Assembly: GCA_963920705.1 (NCBI GenBank)
Contig: OY987239.1
Location: forward strand, 9,577,504 to 9,641,503
Length of the DNA stretch: 64,000 nt
Source: Odiellus spinosus
Taxonomy: Eukaryota; Arthropoda; Arachnida; Opiliones; Phalangiidae
Reading direction: 5' to 3'
Positions 47,066-57,960 of the stretch are shown here, piece after piece. The notes under the pieces are model-generated. The model saw only the letters and a program-made list of their open reading frames with translations. It did not search any database and had not been told where the DNA came from. Each line of letters begins with the position of its first letter. The first letter of the stretch is position 1. The position numbers and the translations under genes are program-made.

Positions 47066-48065
47066 CTTGGTGTTGGATAGCTTCAAAGACCCACCAAATT
47101 TTCAATATTATAATCTATTATTAAGTAGTGTAGCGTTGGTCAACTGGTCACTACTAATATCATTTCGAAAAATATTCACGATTAGAAACAAGTAGTTATA
47201 TTATTATATTCTAGGAATATTGTCTCTCTATTCGCGACTGTTAGGACATTATTATCTAGAAAATATATATTTTAATAGTCTGTAAGGCCCTTTATGACAT
47301 TGATAGGTCGTCAACGCCCTTAATGATTTCAAAACACGAAACAATATAACGGGAAATGGACGTCATTACGAAATACGAGCTTGATTAAATCGCCTATAAT
47401 AGGGTATTCATTTTTATTGCCGGCAATTTAAAGCTCGTTTCGTTTTGGGCGAAGTTTTGCTGATTTTTCGACGATGTTAATTCCAGATCGCGATTTCGCT
47501 CCAGTTTTGACCCTTATACTCTAATTTTTTCGCCGAGTAAAGCAAGGGGGGTGGGGTTTCCGCCAAGATTGTCTCTCTCTCGTCATACCTTACCCAATCA
47601 GAATGGTTAGTACCAAAGCGCCACCTCCTAACAGATCCTCAAAGTGCGCCGCCCCTGGATGTTCCTCTTCAAACCAATATTGTCAGAAGCTGATGAAACC
47701 CTCCTTTGAAGTCTACTCCACAAACGACGACATTTTTTTGACGAACTCCCGCTCCGAAAATATCTACCGTTAGGAGGCGTACTAATCGCGCTTTTTGAAA
47801 CTAACCCATACAGAGAGGGGTAGACAAGACCCTGGAGTAATAGACTTCAAAGGAGGGTTTCATCGGCTTCTGACCAAACCTATAACCCAACTAGAAATAG
47901 TTTTAATAGAAATTGGTAGAATTGGGTATAAATTTTGGAGGAATGGTCCAATGATCATCAGAAATAAGTTTACATGAACTCCGTTACTCCCAAGTTCGTT
48001 CCAATTTAAAATAAAGTTTATTGTTTAATAATTTTAACAAATTAATTTAATAAAAAGTTGATTAA
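47066..48065. other. Upstream region of IR copy 5, no gene seen
   Basis: Decayed sequence related to the spacers of the other units (for example TGATTTGAAACACG-like and CGCCTATAATAGGGTATTC near 47390), plus a deleted MITE A. No exon recognised. Confidence 0.55.
47684..47872. mobile_element. MITE A, internally deleted
   Basis: Both ends are present but about 150 internal bases are missing. No matching 7-bp flanks were seen, so it may have been rearranged after insertion. Confidence 0.75.
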
Positions 48066-48320
48066 AGGGAGAATGCCACCTAACAACAAGTGATTTTTTT
48101 TATCGATTCCTTATTGTTTAAATAGGCCTAATCCACTACAGAAAATATTTGCAAACAAATATTAAACTAGAAATAAATTTAAAACTTACCCTGAAAATAG
48201 GCTTAGTGGGATTCATGGAGGTCCTGTTTTCCTCGCGTGTAAGGTCTAGCGACCAATCGCGCGCGACGTAATTCTCGTGGAGATCTCCCGTGAACGACGG
48301 GCCTTTGCTCATTGGTCCCT
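48066..48320. mobile_element. TTAA element B, asymmetric deletion form
   Basis: TTAA lies at 48062-48065 and 48321-48324. The left arm is complete, but most of the right arm is missing and the element closes with GGTCCCT. Lies just 3' of the diverged IR pseudogene. Confidence 0.65.
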
Positions 48321-48486
48321 TTAAGCACTTCATCAACAAATGTATTACTAACTAGCTAGTTTACAAAACATTTTTTTTTATTTATCCACATTTTCTGAAA
48401 CTGAAACCTACATGCTTAAATGAAAATATTTTGTCAAAAGGTCAAAAGGTCGCGTACGAAATAACATTATGATGTTATTTATTGTT

Positions 48487-51400
48487 TTATATAACTCCAA
48501 AAAGGTTGCTTTTACTGTTATGTTTTGCATCTTTGGGATATATACGATTTCGTTTCGCTCTTCTATTGTTGTAAATTGCCAGGATTGTTTCGAAGAATTT
48601 ACAAGTTAAAGCAGCTGCTAATCCGTAACCGTAAATTTGATAGGGAACCGTCAGATCTGCCATTTCATAGGCCGTGAACAGGCGCTCGTCTTTTTTGAAT
48701 TTACTGGGATTTTTTAAACGAAGTTTAAATTCAAAACGATCCTTAGTTCCAGTTGATCCTTCGTACATTCGTAGGTCCCTAAAATTAAATAAAAATAAAA
48801 ACTACAAGAGGTATCCAGACAGTCTGGATAAACGTGAAGTGATGGTCAATCGAGTACTCGGTAACCGCGTAAAAAATGTAAATGATTACCCGCGCAAAAA
48901 AAAATAAAAAAATAAATAAATGGAGAAAGGAGTCTTCGTATGATCGCGCCAGATGGCGCCACGGACTCTATACAAGCTTCCGCCAGAGAGAGAGAAAACT
49001 CTCAACTGTCGACGAAAAATGGGTGCTGTAAACACGAAAATTTTGCCCTTTTTTAGGAACGACACGAAGGGGAGTAAACGTAAAAATGGGGAGACTTTAA
49101 AACTTTACTGCCAACCGTGTAAAATATCCTAGTCCCTACGCTGATGTTTAGCGGCTGAATGATTTAATGTTGGCTTACCAGTTCATGATAGTTTCGTGTA
49201 CTCGAGGATCGTACTTGTAAGTACTCGATTCTGTAGTTCCTCGACTTACTACCTGTAATATTAATCTCTCAAAAGCTGATTTTTTCGAGATGTAAACGGG
49301 AATATCAATTTTAGTTCGTTCGTGCAAGTACACCCTCTTCATACGTATTCCCTTCCCGTATTCTAGATAAAAAAAAATATTACCTTGTTTTCAATAAAAC
49401 TAAGTGTTAAGTTCTGTGTATATAAGATTGCGAAATATTAGCATTAAGTGCAAATTATGCTTACGGACTCGCGACGGATTTATACCGAAGGGCTGAATTA
49501 GACGCATTTCAATTTACTAAATTCGTGTGCGGGAAAACTAGTCCAAAAATTGCCTTATCTTAGCATATTATCCGCGTTATACGTTAAATAATAGAAGGTG
49601 AATATATTATTACAAGTTTTCTTACTAGTGGTGGTATAAACTTCATGCCCTGGTTTCTGAAAAATAGGAAGATCGATTAGTTCTACAGCCCAACAATCTA
49701 ACAGTTTAAACGTCATCGCCATGCTCTAGAGAATTGTCAAACAGAGTTCGGCGTTTGAATAAAATTATCTGCTAATTTTGCGATTATATACGATTAACCC
49801 TAAATGATTTGTTAAATTTATCGTTTCATAATTTTATACTTTTATCTTTTAAAACAACTATCTATAAAAATCACACCGTTTTCACTAACGATAAAAAGTT
49901 AAAAAAAAATGTGGTATATGGTTTTGGTTAAGCGTTTATTCATTGGATAGAATAAATAACATTTTTCGCGAAATTTCATTTCCAATTATTTTGAACAATA
50001 CGATTGACCTCATCAATTATTAAGACTTAATCTGAAAATATTACTCTCGCGAATATCTTTGAAATTCTTGGAAAGTAATTACGCAAATATGTGTTTGAAT
50101 AAGCGGTTAATTGTGGATAATCGATAAATTTGAACTAAAATTAATTTTAAACTTTTTGACTGTTTTCAAGTGATGGGCTGATTGTATTAAACTACGAGTT
50201 AGTTGTTTACTTTTAGGAAGTAAAGTTATGGACTTTTGATACTATTAAACTACCATATTTAAAATTTTATACGTCTCACTTGAAGCGTTTCTAAGAAACT
50301 TCACAAAGAAAATGTCAAAAATGTGTAGGCAATTATTTTTTACGGAATTCCAACCGTCTAACTGAGTAGCCCACCCTTTTTTCGTACTTTAATAGTAATT
50401 TTGAAGCCTCTCGTAACCATGTCTTCTTCCTTTTCGACAACGGCGTATTCTTTGTAAGATAGTTTTCCTTTTAAGACCGCGTTAACTTCGATGCAGAATA
50501 TGGAAATGCCCAATAACCAGAAAGCAAGAACAAGACGAATTGATAATGCTCCCGAATTCGATGGGAAGGCTGAAACGAAACCAAAGAGTCATAGACGTAA
50601 TCTTTTATCTAGCGCCTGTTGTGGCTGGGAGGTCTGCCGAACGCCTACCCCGACGAAGTACCCAGTACCCGTCACGTTTGGTCTGATCGTAACGCGAAAT
50701 AGATTGACGAAGTGTGTCTTACGTTCGTAGAAGAAGGTAGAGAAAAAATCCCAGAGAATTGTTGAAAACCTGCTGAATCTCGGTAAGTGTTGGCGGAGAC
50801 ATCTCGTCGAGAAGTAAACTGTTGCGGTGGACAGAAGCATCAGGAATAAGACACACAATGAGGACTGGGGAGAAACCAAGAACAATGTGTTACAATTGGG
50901 ACCTAATCTCAGCACGAATGAAGCTATGGACTTTCTCTCGTCTTTTCGAAAGCGAAACGCGGATAAAAATATAAAAAAAACACACACATCATATGGTCCC
51001 ATCATGGACTCTAGACGGGAAAAGCAGCCTAGTTCTGAAGCCTCTCACTATTCGTTTGCGGCCTACTTAGCTGAAATAGTCGGCCGTACCTTAAAGATGG
51101 GCCCCGAAGGTTATTTCGGAAAGCACACGATAAATGGCTCGTGTCTTTGACGGCCCGCCTATTGAAAATTTTGTCCTAGCCCATGGCCCCATCTATTGGA
51201 TCCTTGAGCGAATGCTATTCAGTCTAGATAGTCAAGCTAATGGGCAGTGATAGTCACGAAGGACCAACGCGTTGTGGACATTCCTCAACATTCCCCTGGT
51301 CTGACAACAGCCAGACTCTGCAACCGAGACACCCCGGCCGTACTTTAAGCTTATAGTTGGAGACCATGCAGCCCCAGTGCTAATTTTATTTACCTGAATG

Positions 51401-51561
51401 TCAATTTCAACGATTGAACCGGAATGATTCCACACCAGATAGGGATTTTCAGTGTAATAATACCACGATACCCATTCGTGAATAGGTGCCAATGGGGTAC
51501 AGTTCGTGTGTTTATGAATATCACTCAAGGCATAAGGATATAATCCAATACAACCCGAGTC
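48487..51561 (-). pseudogene. Second, diverged ionotropic receptor gene, probably a pseudogene
   Basis: Recognised exons: 51394-51561 (start of S1, ending NPYLVWNHSGSIVEIDIQ), 50723-50864 (TM1 LCVLFLMLLSTATVYF and pore RFSTILWDFFSTFF), 50388-50571 (TM2), 49626-49725 and 49179-49362 (S2), and 48487-48778 (TM3 LTVPYQIYGYGLAAAL and C-terminus). Introns match the array genes in position and phase: 1 after the pore, 0 after the TM2 exon, 2 before the last exon. In TM2 the splice-predicted frame reads SIRLVLAF and then breaks; two bases on, FLWLLGISIFCIE continues in another frame. This fits a 2-bp CT insertion at about 50519-50522. About 40 residues of S2 before 49725 were not found, nor any S1 sequence between 50865 and 51393. 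It is an IR relative rather than a copy of the array unit. Confidence 0.68.
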
Positions 51562-51604
51562 CTGGAAAGGTAAATTTAAAATTGGCACATTTATTCTTTC
51601 TTAA

Positions 51605-51905
51605 AGGGAGAATGCAAAACTAACAACGAGAGATTTTTTTTATCGATTCCTTATTGTTTAAATAGGACTAAAAATTTACGAACAAATATTAAACTAGAAA
51701 TAAATTTAAAACTTAACCTGAATATAGGCTTAGCGGGATTCATGGAGATCCTGATTTCCTCGCGTATTAGTTCTAGCGACCAATCGAACGCGATTGTAAA
51801 TCTCCTGGAGATCTCGCGTGAACGACGGGCCTTTGCTCATTGGTCGCTAGACCTTATACGGAGGCAATTCAGGCTCTCCATGAATCCCGCTAAGCCTACT
51901 CTAAC
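51605..51905. mobile_element. TTAA element B, right end missing
   Basis: TTAA at 51601-51604 is followed by AGGGAGAATGC and the left arm; the right arm is truncated after CCGCTAAGCCTA. Lies immediately upstream of the first recognised exon of the diverged IR. The plus-strand frame at 51742-51948 is palindrome sequence. Confidence 0.65.
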
Positions 51906-53335
51906 TCAATTTGGAATTCATAAACAATTCGTGGCAGCCACACTTTAAATTAAATATAATTTATACCCATAATTCAGTGTATCGCACAGTCTTGACTCTG
52001 TTTTGAAAAAGGAATATTATATAACCTATGTAGAAGAGGCAAAGCAATGAATCATCTTCGAATGGAGCTCTAGTCTCTACTTGTTAAAAGTTTTTTATTC
52101 ATTTTAAAGCGGTAGCAAAGAGTTATTAACACTAGATGGCGCTGATTTTCATAATAGGGGTCTCAGTTTTTCCCGGGGTATGGATTGTTTGCGAATGAAT
52201 TCTCAGACTACTGAAGACTCTCACTTACCTCTTTCCCCAGTATCCCTCCTCACGCGACGGGTGAGCTTACTGTAGACCAGCAAGATGACGGGTCTCGAAT
52301 AATAAGGCTCTATTGTGGCGACATCTTTGAGTTAAAACCGCGAACTCCTAACATTTGTGGTTCGCTTTAATATAGGTACGACAAATGACCCTTTTTGGTG
52401 AGTTACCTACCCATTGACTACCGCCTTAATACGCGATTACGATTGGTTGGTATATATCTCATACATTTTAATTTCGTCTACGCTTCGTTTGTAGGAATAC
52501 TCTAGGTTTCTGAGTCCATTCGAAGTTAACTTTTTGTGGTGAATAAAATAATAGCGAGTTCCACTGGGTGCTCTCTACAGCAAGAGAAACCACTCCAAGT
52601 GTAAGTTTTATACTCCATAAGAGCATTCGAGATCCACCAAAAAAGTACACAACGCCCGGTAGTGAATGGGGAAATTGCGGTGTTTGGGACAATATAGCCA
52701 TGGGGGCCCCGCCGAAATTCCGTCTCTCTCTCCCGACTCAAAACGTCGAGGAAGAGCTCAAATCACTCTTGATGAACTTTTGATTCCATTAGAGAAAAAG
52801 GAGCACTCGCTAAGAAGTTTTTTTACTGATTTCTTTGGGGGATACGTTCCATTTCTCCATGCTAAATGGCGAACAAGGGCAAGATAATTCATGGAGATCT
52901 CGAGCACTGTGAGAGTGGTCCACTGGAACTCGCTATAATATAGTGTAGCGAACCTAAAATGAGAGACCATTTTCTCGTACAGATATTCCGCTCTGACCGA
53001 GCGAGTGTTGTAGTAGGGGCTCTAAATACAAGTAAATAGGCATTAATATGATTTAAAATGATATTTTTCACCTTTAATTATGTTAATAACCCTAAGGGTA
53101 TGTTCCCATTTCTCCCAATTGATATTTCTACCAAGGTTTTCAGCTATCCTAAAAAAGAGTAGTCCCTTTTCACCCAATCCGTAGGTTACGTTAGAATGTG
53201 AGAAATTGTTAACTCAAACAGTGATAATACAATAGCTACCATAGAAATTGATGAAATAAAACAAGTCAACATGGCAGATATTCAAAACTTGTCAATAAAA
53301 AATAGATTAGATTCAAACGCAGGCAAACTCATTTG

Positions 53336-53337
<2 letters not shown>

Positions 53338-53371
<34 letters not shown>
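53338..53371 (+). repeat. Poly-A tract
   Basis: Uninterrupted run of more than 30 adenines inside otherwise unique A-rich sequence. It may be the tail of an old retroposed fragment or simple slippage; no target duplication was recognised. Confidence 0.85.
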
Positions 53372-53374
<3 letters not shown>

Positions 53375-54254
53375 CTGCAAAATCGAGGCACAGATAAATA
53401 TTATTCAAGGATCAATTGAAGACATTCCAGGACATCTTTATTAAGGAAGTAAGAAATATTGAATGTTTAGAATGTTTGGTAAAACAAAACACCATTTAAA
53501 ACGCCATATTCATAATTTTATACCTCTGGGTTCACGCGTTAATTAATGATTCATATAATGGTTGCGTCACACATACCAGAACTTGATAACAGACTGTTAT
53601 ATTAACTCGAGAATCCATTTCCGGGCGAATAATTGCTTAAATGTTGTTGAGGAGCCGAGTTAGAACCACGCGACCTTTGGTCCTTTTCGTTATTCGTCGC
53701 GTAACACTAGTATTTTATAGAAATTAATTAAAATAATTAGTTACCAACGAATAACAGTTTATTAAAGTTAGACTGAAGGTAAAATAAAAAGCGGTTTTTG
53801 ACTTTTGGTCGCTTTTGGTACTGATTTATGCTTCAGGTCCTCAGTTTTTGAAACAGATCATTTACTTGAGATGCTAGACTTTTGGAAAATACCGTTTATA
53901 TTCTTGAGGTCTACTACCTTTGCAAGTCTAGGGTGAGAAATAAGGATTTTTTTTTTTTAAAGTGGACCTATGAACCCAGACCCCCTTGGTCTTTTAAATA
54001 AACTGGTCCGTGACCATTGAGCAGGGCACGTCGTCTGTTAGGCTGAGTCACAATTTCATAAAGACTAGGCTCTCAACGACTAGGACCTACAGGCTACAAA
54101 ATTTGTGGGTCCAAACTTAATCTTCCAAATACTCAAGTATCAAGAAGAGTTTAATTTTCATAGTGATCCAGTGGACCCCTATGATTTAATTTTTAAACTG
54201 GACCAGGTTATTTTTAAAGTGGTCATTTGCCCTGTGCCCCCGCCTTATTTCTCA

Positions 54255-54405
54255 CGCTGTTTGCAGCTGGTCAAGTACTTAAGATTCCCTACATTTTCAA
54301 CATGTCAAGTATTTGAGTTTTCTTTTTGCAGTAGGTCAAGTACTTGGGGCTGCAGCATTTGCTATCGACCAACCACTTGAGGTTCGATTAGGTACTCGGG
54401 GTTAA
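54255..54405 (+). repeat. Degenerate repeats of GTCAAGTACTTGAGG type
   Basis: Four or so imperfect units (GGTCAAGTACTTAAGATTC, TGTCAAGTATTTGAGTTT, GGTCAAGTACTTGGGGCTG, CCAACCACTTGAGGTTCG), each centred on a short palindrome. The frame at 54105-54380 runs through them and is not a gene. Confidence 0.5.
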
Positions 54406-54539
54406 TTGACACTTTGTGAGAGTCAAACTCAAGCGATATAATCTGCTACGGAAAATTAAATCAAGATTTAACCATCAGTTTCTTGTGGCTAGAATCGAAT
54501 GAAAATGATTAATGTTATGATGAGGCTAAATTATAGTAG

Positions 54540-54876
54540 CAGAAGCAGATGAAACCCTCCTTTGAAGTCTACTACTCCAATGTTCCATATAGCGCTCCTC
54601 TCTGTATGGGTAAAATTCCCAATTTTACGAGATCTAAGGGGTCCTACTTCATCCCCCCTGTCTACGGAAAATTGGAAATTCTCTCTCTCCACAAACGACG
54701 ACGTTTTTTTGACGAACTCCGAGGCTGCTAGAGATATTCGCTCGACGAGCTCCCGCTCCGTAAACATCTACCGTTAGGAGGCGTACGAATCGCGCCTTTT
54801 GAGAATAACCCATACAGAGAGGGGTAGACAAGACCCGGGAGTAATAGACTTCAAAGGAGGGTTTCATCGGCTTCTG
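54540..54876. mobile_element. MITE A, intergenic
   Basis: Complete, with atagtag on both sides. Confidence 0.88.
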
Positions 54877-55369
54877 ATAGTAGCGTAATTCTTTTTAAGA
54901 GTTACTTTCCAAAATTCTGTGCTACGAAAAGGAAACCAAAATAAACTTATTGGAATGTTTTTACTACATGGCAATGTCTTAATTTAATCTGTTCAGATAC
55001 CTTCAATCTTTAAACGTAACTCAGATCAGTTCAATCGGATTTTTAAACTGGATTTTTTCGCTTCGACAGATATGTTTTTGAAATAAAATAAAACAGCCTT
55101 AAAAAGATCAAAATTTTTATCGCTTACGACTTCTCATTTCGAAAAATATCCACGATTTGGAACAAACCAAACTAGTTATATTATTATATTCTAGGAATAT
55201 TGTCTCGCTATTCGTGACTGTTAAGACGTAATTATCTAGGAAATATATAGTTTAATAGTCTATAAGAGAAAAATTGTCTTTTAAACTTGGCTAAAGAGAG
55301 ACTGAATATGAAAAATCTAGTCATTTAATTCAGATTATCTCAGATATGACTTGAATTCTTTTCCCTTAA

Positions 55370-56122
55370 AGGGAGAATGCAACCGAATCGATTTCTTATC
55401 TTTTAAATAGGCTTAATTCATCAATAAAAAGTTCACAAAACTAAATTTGAACCTTAACCCGGAAAATAGGCTTAGCGGGATTCATGGAGATCTTTAATTG
55501 CCTTCGTGTAAAGTCTAGCGACCAATGAGCAGAGGCCCGTCGTTCACGTGAGATCTCCATGAGACCAGAAGCCGATGAAACCCTCCTTTGAAGTGTAATA
55601 CTCTAATGTTCCATATAGCGCTCCTCTCTGTATGGGTAAAATTCCCAATTTTACGAGATCTGAGGGGTCCTACTTCATACCCCCCTGTCTACGGAAAATT
55701 GGAAATTCTCTCTCTCTCTCCACAAACGACGACGTTTTTTTAACGAACTCCAAGGCTGCTAGAGATATTCGCTCGACGAACTTCCGCTCCGAAAATATCT
55801 ACCGTTAGGAGGCGTACGAATCGCGATTTTTGAAACTAACCCATACAGAGAGGGATAGACAAGACCCGGGAGTAATAGACTTCAAAGAAGGGTTTCATCG
55901 GCTTCTGATGAGACTTACAATCGCGTTCGATTGGTCGCTAAACTTTATACGCGAGGAAATCAGAATCTCCATGAATCCCGCTAAGCCTATTTTCAGGGTA
56001 AGTTTTAAATTTATTTCTAGTTTAATATTTGTTTTGTAAACTTTTTATTGCTGGATTAGGCCTATTTGAACAATAAGGAATTATCGATAAAAAATCACTG
56101 GTTCTTCGGTTGCATTCTCCAT
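55370..56122. mobile_element. TTAA palindromic element B, interrupted by MITE A
   Basis: Starts AGGGAGAATGCAACCGAA and ends with the near-complement, with TTAA at both outer edges. Without the nested MITE A (55566-55907) it is a near-complete palindrome of about 400 bp, each half including AATAGGCTTAGCGGGATTC and TCTAGCGACCAAT. TTAA flanks suggest a piggyBac-like or Kolobok-like source. The frame at 55830-56039 crosses the nested junction and is not a gene. Confidence 0.8.
55566..55907. mobile_element. MITE A nested in element B
   Basis: Complete, with atgagac on both sides, inserted near the centre of the B palindrome. Confidence 0.88.
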
Positions 56123-56345
56123 TTAATTGAGTAGTAGGCCTTTTATGACCGTGATAGGTCGTCAACGAAATGATTGAGGTCCATATTGGTTAGTGTTTCC
56201 TTATCAGCCTCCCTTTGTATTTTATTAAAATACATTTATACAGTCTAGGTCAAACTCTCTGGACGTTATTATTTTCATTAGTAGAGCTCATATTTGAAGT
56301 AACGGTGACACGAATTTGACACCGCAATTCGAATATAATGTATAA

Positions 56346-56600
56346 AACATAATCCATATCCGTTTTTATTATCCAACAAAAATGGCCTTATCTTAGAATA
56401 TTATCCGCGTTATACGTTCGGATAAAAAACATTCAAAATTTATTTTCGTGAAAAATAACGAATAAAAAGATGATTTAAAATCTTAGTTTCGTCGTTTTAT
56501 TTATATTCTTCGAATTAAAAGTCAATTTGAAATATTATTTCTTATATTTTAGACTAATTCTGGAAACGTGAATTTTCTTATCCATCGTTATACGTTTGAA
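56346..56600 (-). repeat. Dispersed repeat C, partial, reverse
   Basis: Reverse orientation, from AATCCATATCCGTTTTTAT to the TATACGTTTGAA end, then joined to a MITE A fragment. Confidence 0.75.
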
Positions 56601-56668
56601 CAGAAGCCGATGAAACCCTCCTTTGAAGTCTACTACTCTAATGTTCCATATAGCGCTCCTCTCTGTAT
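56601..56668. mobile_element. MITE A, left-end fragment
   Basis: Begins CAGAAGCCGATGAAACCC and stops after CTCTCTGTAT. Abuts repeat C. Confidence 0.8.
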
Positions 56669-57203
56669 TTTTTCATATATTTTAGATTGATTCTGGAAAT
56701 TTTAATTTTCTTATCCAATAATAAATTTAGCTTTTTGGTGGATTTTACCCTCGGGATTTGTGCGTGACGTCAGTAAACCAGAACTTTACCTACTCAGACT
56801 TAGACGAAAGAGTGCAGTGGGCTATAGGATAGTCGTCGCGTTACCGGCGCTTGAAGCCAAAAGGTAAAAGTTTAGAAAGTTATTATTTCCACGTCTCTTA
56901 AAAGCGAGCGATAAAAGCCGTTAATGATTTGAAACACGAAACTATATAACGGGAAATTGTCGTCATTTCAAAATACGAGCTTGATTAAATCGCCTATAAT
57001 AGGGTATTCATTTTTATTGCCGGCAATTTAAAACTTATTTCGTTTTGGACGAATTTTTGCTGATTTTTAGACGGCGTTAATTCCAGATCGCGAACTTCGC
57101 CTGCGTTTTATATTATAATATATAATAATATAATATTCTAGGTTTTTTGACAAATTTAGTGTCCTTTCTCATAAACCAACTTTCAGGGGCTTTATCTACG
57201 AAC

Positions 57204-57600
57204 AAATTACTCGTTTTCAAACGTATAACGATGGATAAGAAATTCACGTTTCCAGCCAGAATTAGTCTAAAATATAAGAAAAAATTTCAAATTGACTTTT
57301 AATTCGAAGAATATAAATAAAACGACGAAACTAAGATTTTAAATCATCTTTTTATTCGTTATTTTTCACGAAAATAAATTTTGAATGTTTTTTTATCCGA
57401 ACGTATAACGCGGATAATATTCTAAGATAAGTTGCCATTTTTGTTGGATAATAAAAACGGATATGGATTAGGTTTTTTACTTTATCTTGGAATAAGTTAA
57501 CTCGAATGAAAAATAGTCTATTTTTAATCAAACAGATAATATACATCAGAATTTAGTAGATTTTATCCAATTAATAAAAATTATACGAATTCCGAGCTCT
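57204..57600 (+). repeat. Dispersed repeat C upstream of DRAM
   Basis: Full length, about 360 bases upstream of the DRAM start codon. The minus-strand frame at 57352-57546 is part of it. Confidence 0.75.
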
Positions 57601-57960
57601 AGTTTCAACCTACAATTGGAGGCGTCCCTGAAAAATTTTCTTTGCCTATTTTATAAACGGATTTGTTTAGTTGGTTTATTTTCCTGATAAGGAATAGATT
57701 TGAATTCAATCTCTCTTTGAAGATGTCTAATCTGAATGTTATTATATAAAGACGACGAAGCTCTCAAAAAAAAAAAAAAATGTGATATTACGAGCATATT
57801 GGCCGAGATTAGATTGTAGTCGTATGTATTGCACCAAATCAATTTGAAACGAACTAGATAATGATTAATCATTTTGAAAAGTGGCACTTTTGAGTGCTAG
57901 AAGGTCTCTAAGGGCGAGACACCTCACTCAGGCTGCCGAAAATTATATTTTGGACCAAAT

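Larger units (their letters stand above)
51906..54539. other. Intergenic stretch, no supported gene
   Basis: Several overlapping frames of 60-78 codons at 52468-53071 on both strands were read, but none resembles a family. Since the diverged IR lacks its N-terminal part, missing exons could hide here. A 37-codon open stretch ends just before the poly-A tract at 53338. The rest is A/T-rich with no recognisable feature. Confidence 0.5.
56123..57960. other. Region upstream of DRAM
   Basis: Contains repeat C copies, a MITE A fragment and IR-spacer-like sequence (56750-57090, with CGCCTATAATAGGG and CGTTACCGGCGCTTGAAG). A poly-A run lies near 57767. The DRAM promoter should be within the last few hundred bases, but no TATA or initiator could be assigned. 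Confidence 0.5.

Noticed and set aside
50827-51150. 107-codon plus-strand frame opposite the diverged IR
   Set aside because: It overlaps the TM1 exon of the IR on the other strand, where splice sites and family motifs are clear. No independent support.
52468-53071. Cluster of 60-77-codon frames on both strands
   Set aside because: Mutually overlapping, with no recognisable motif. Could contain lost IR N-terminal exons, but this cannot be shown from sequence alone.
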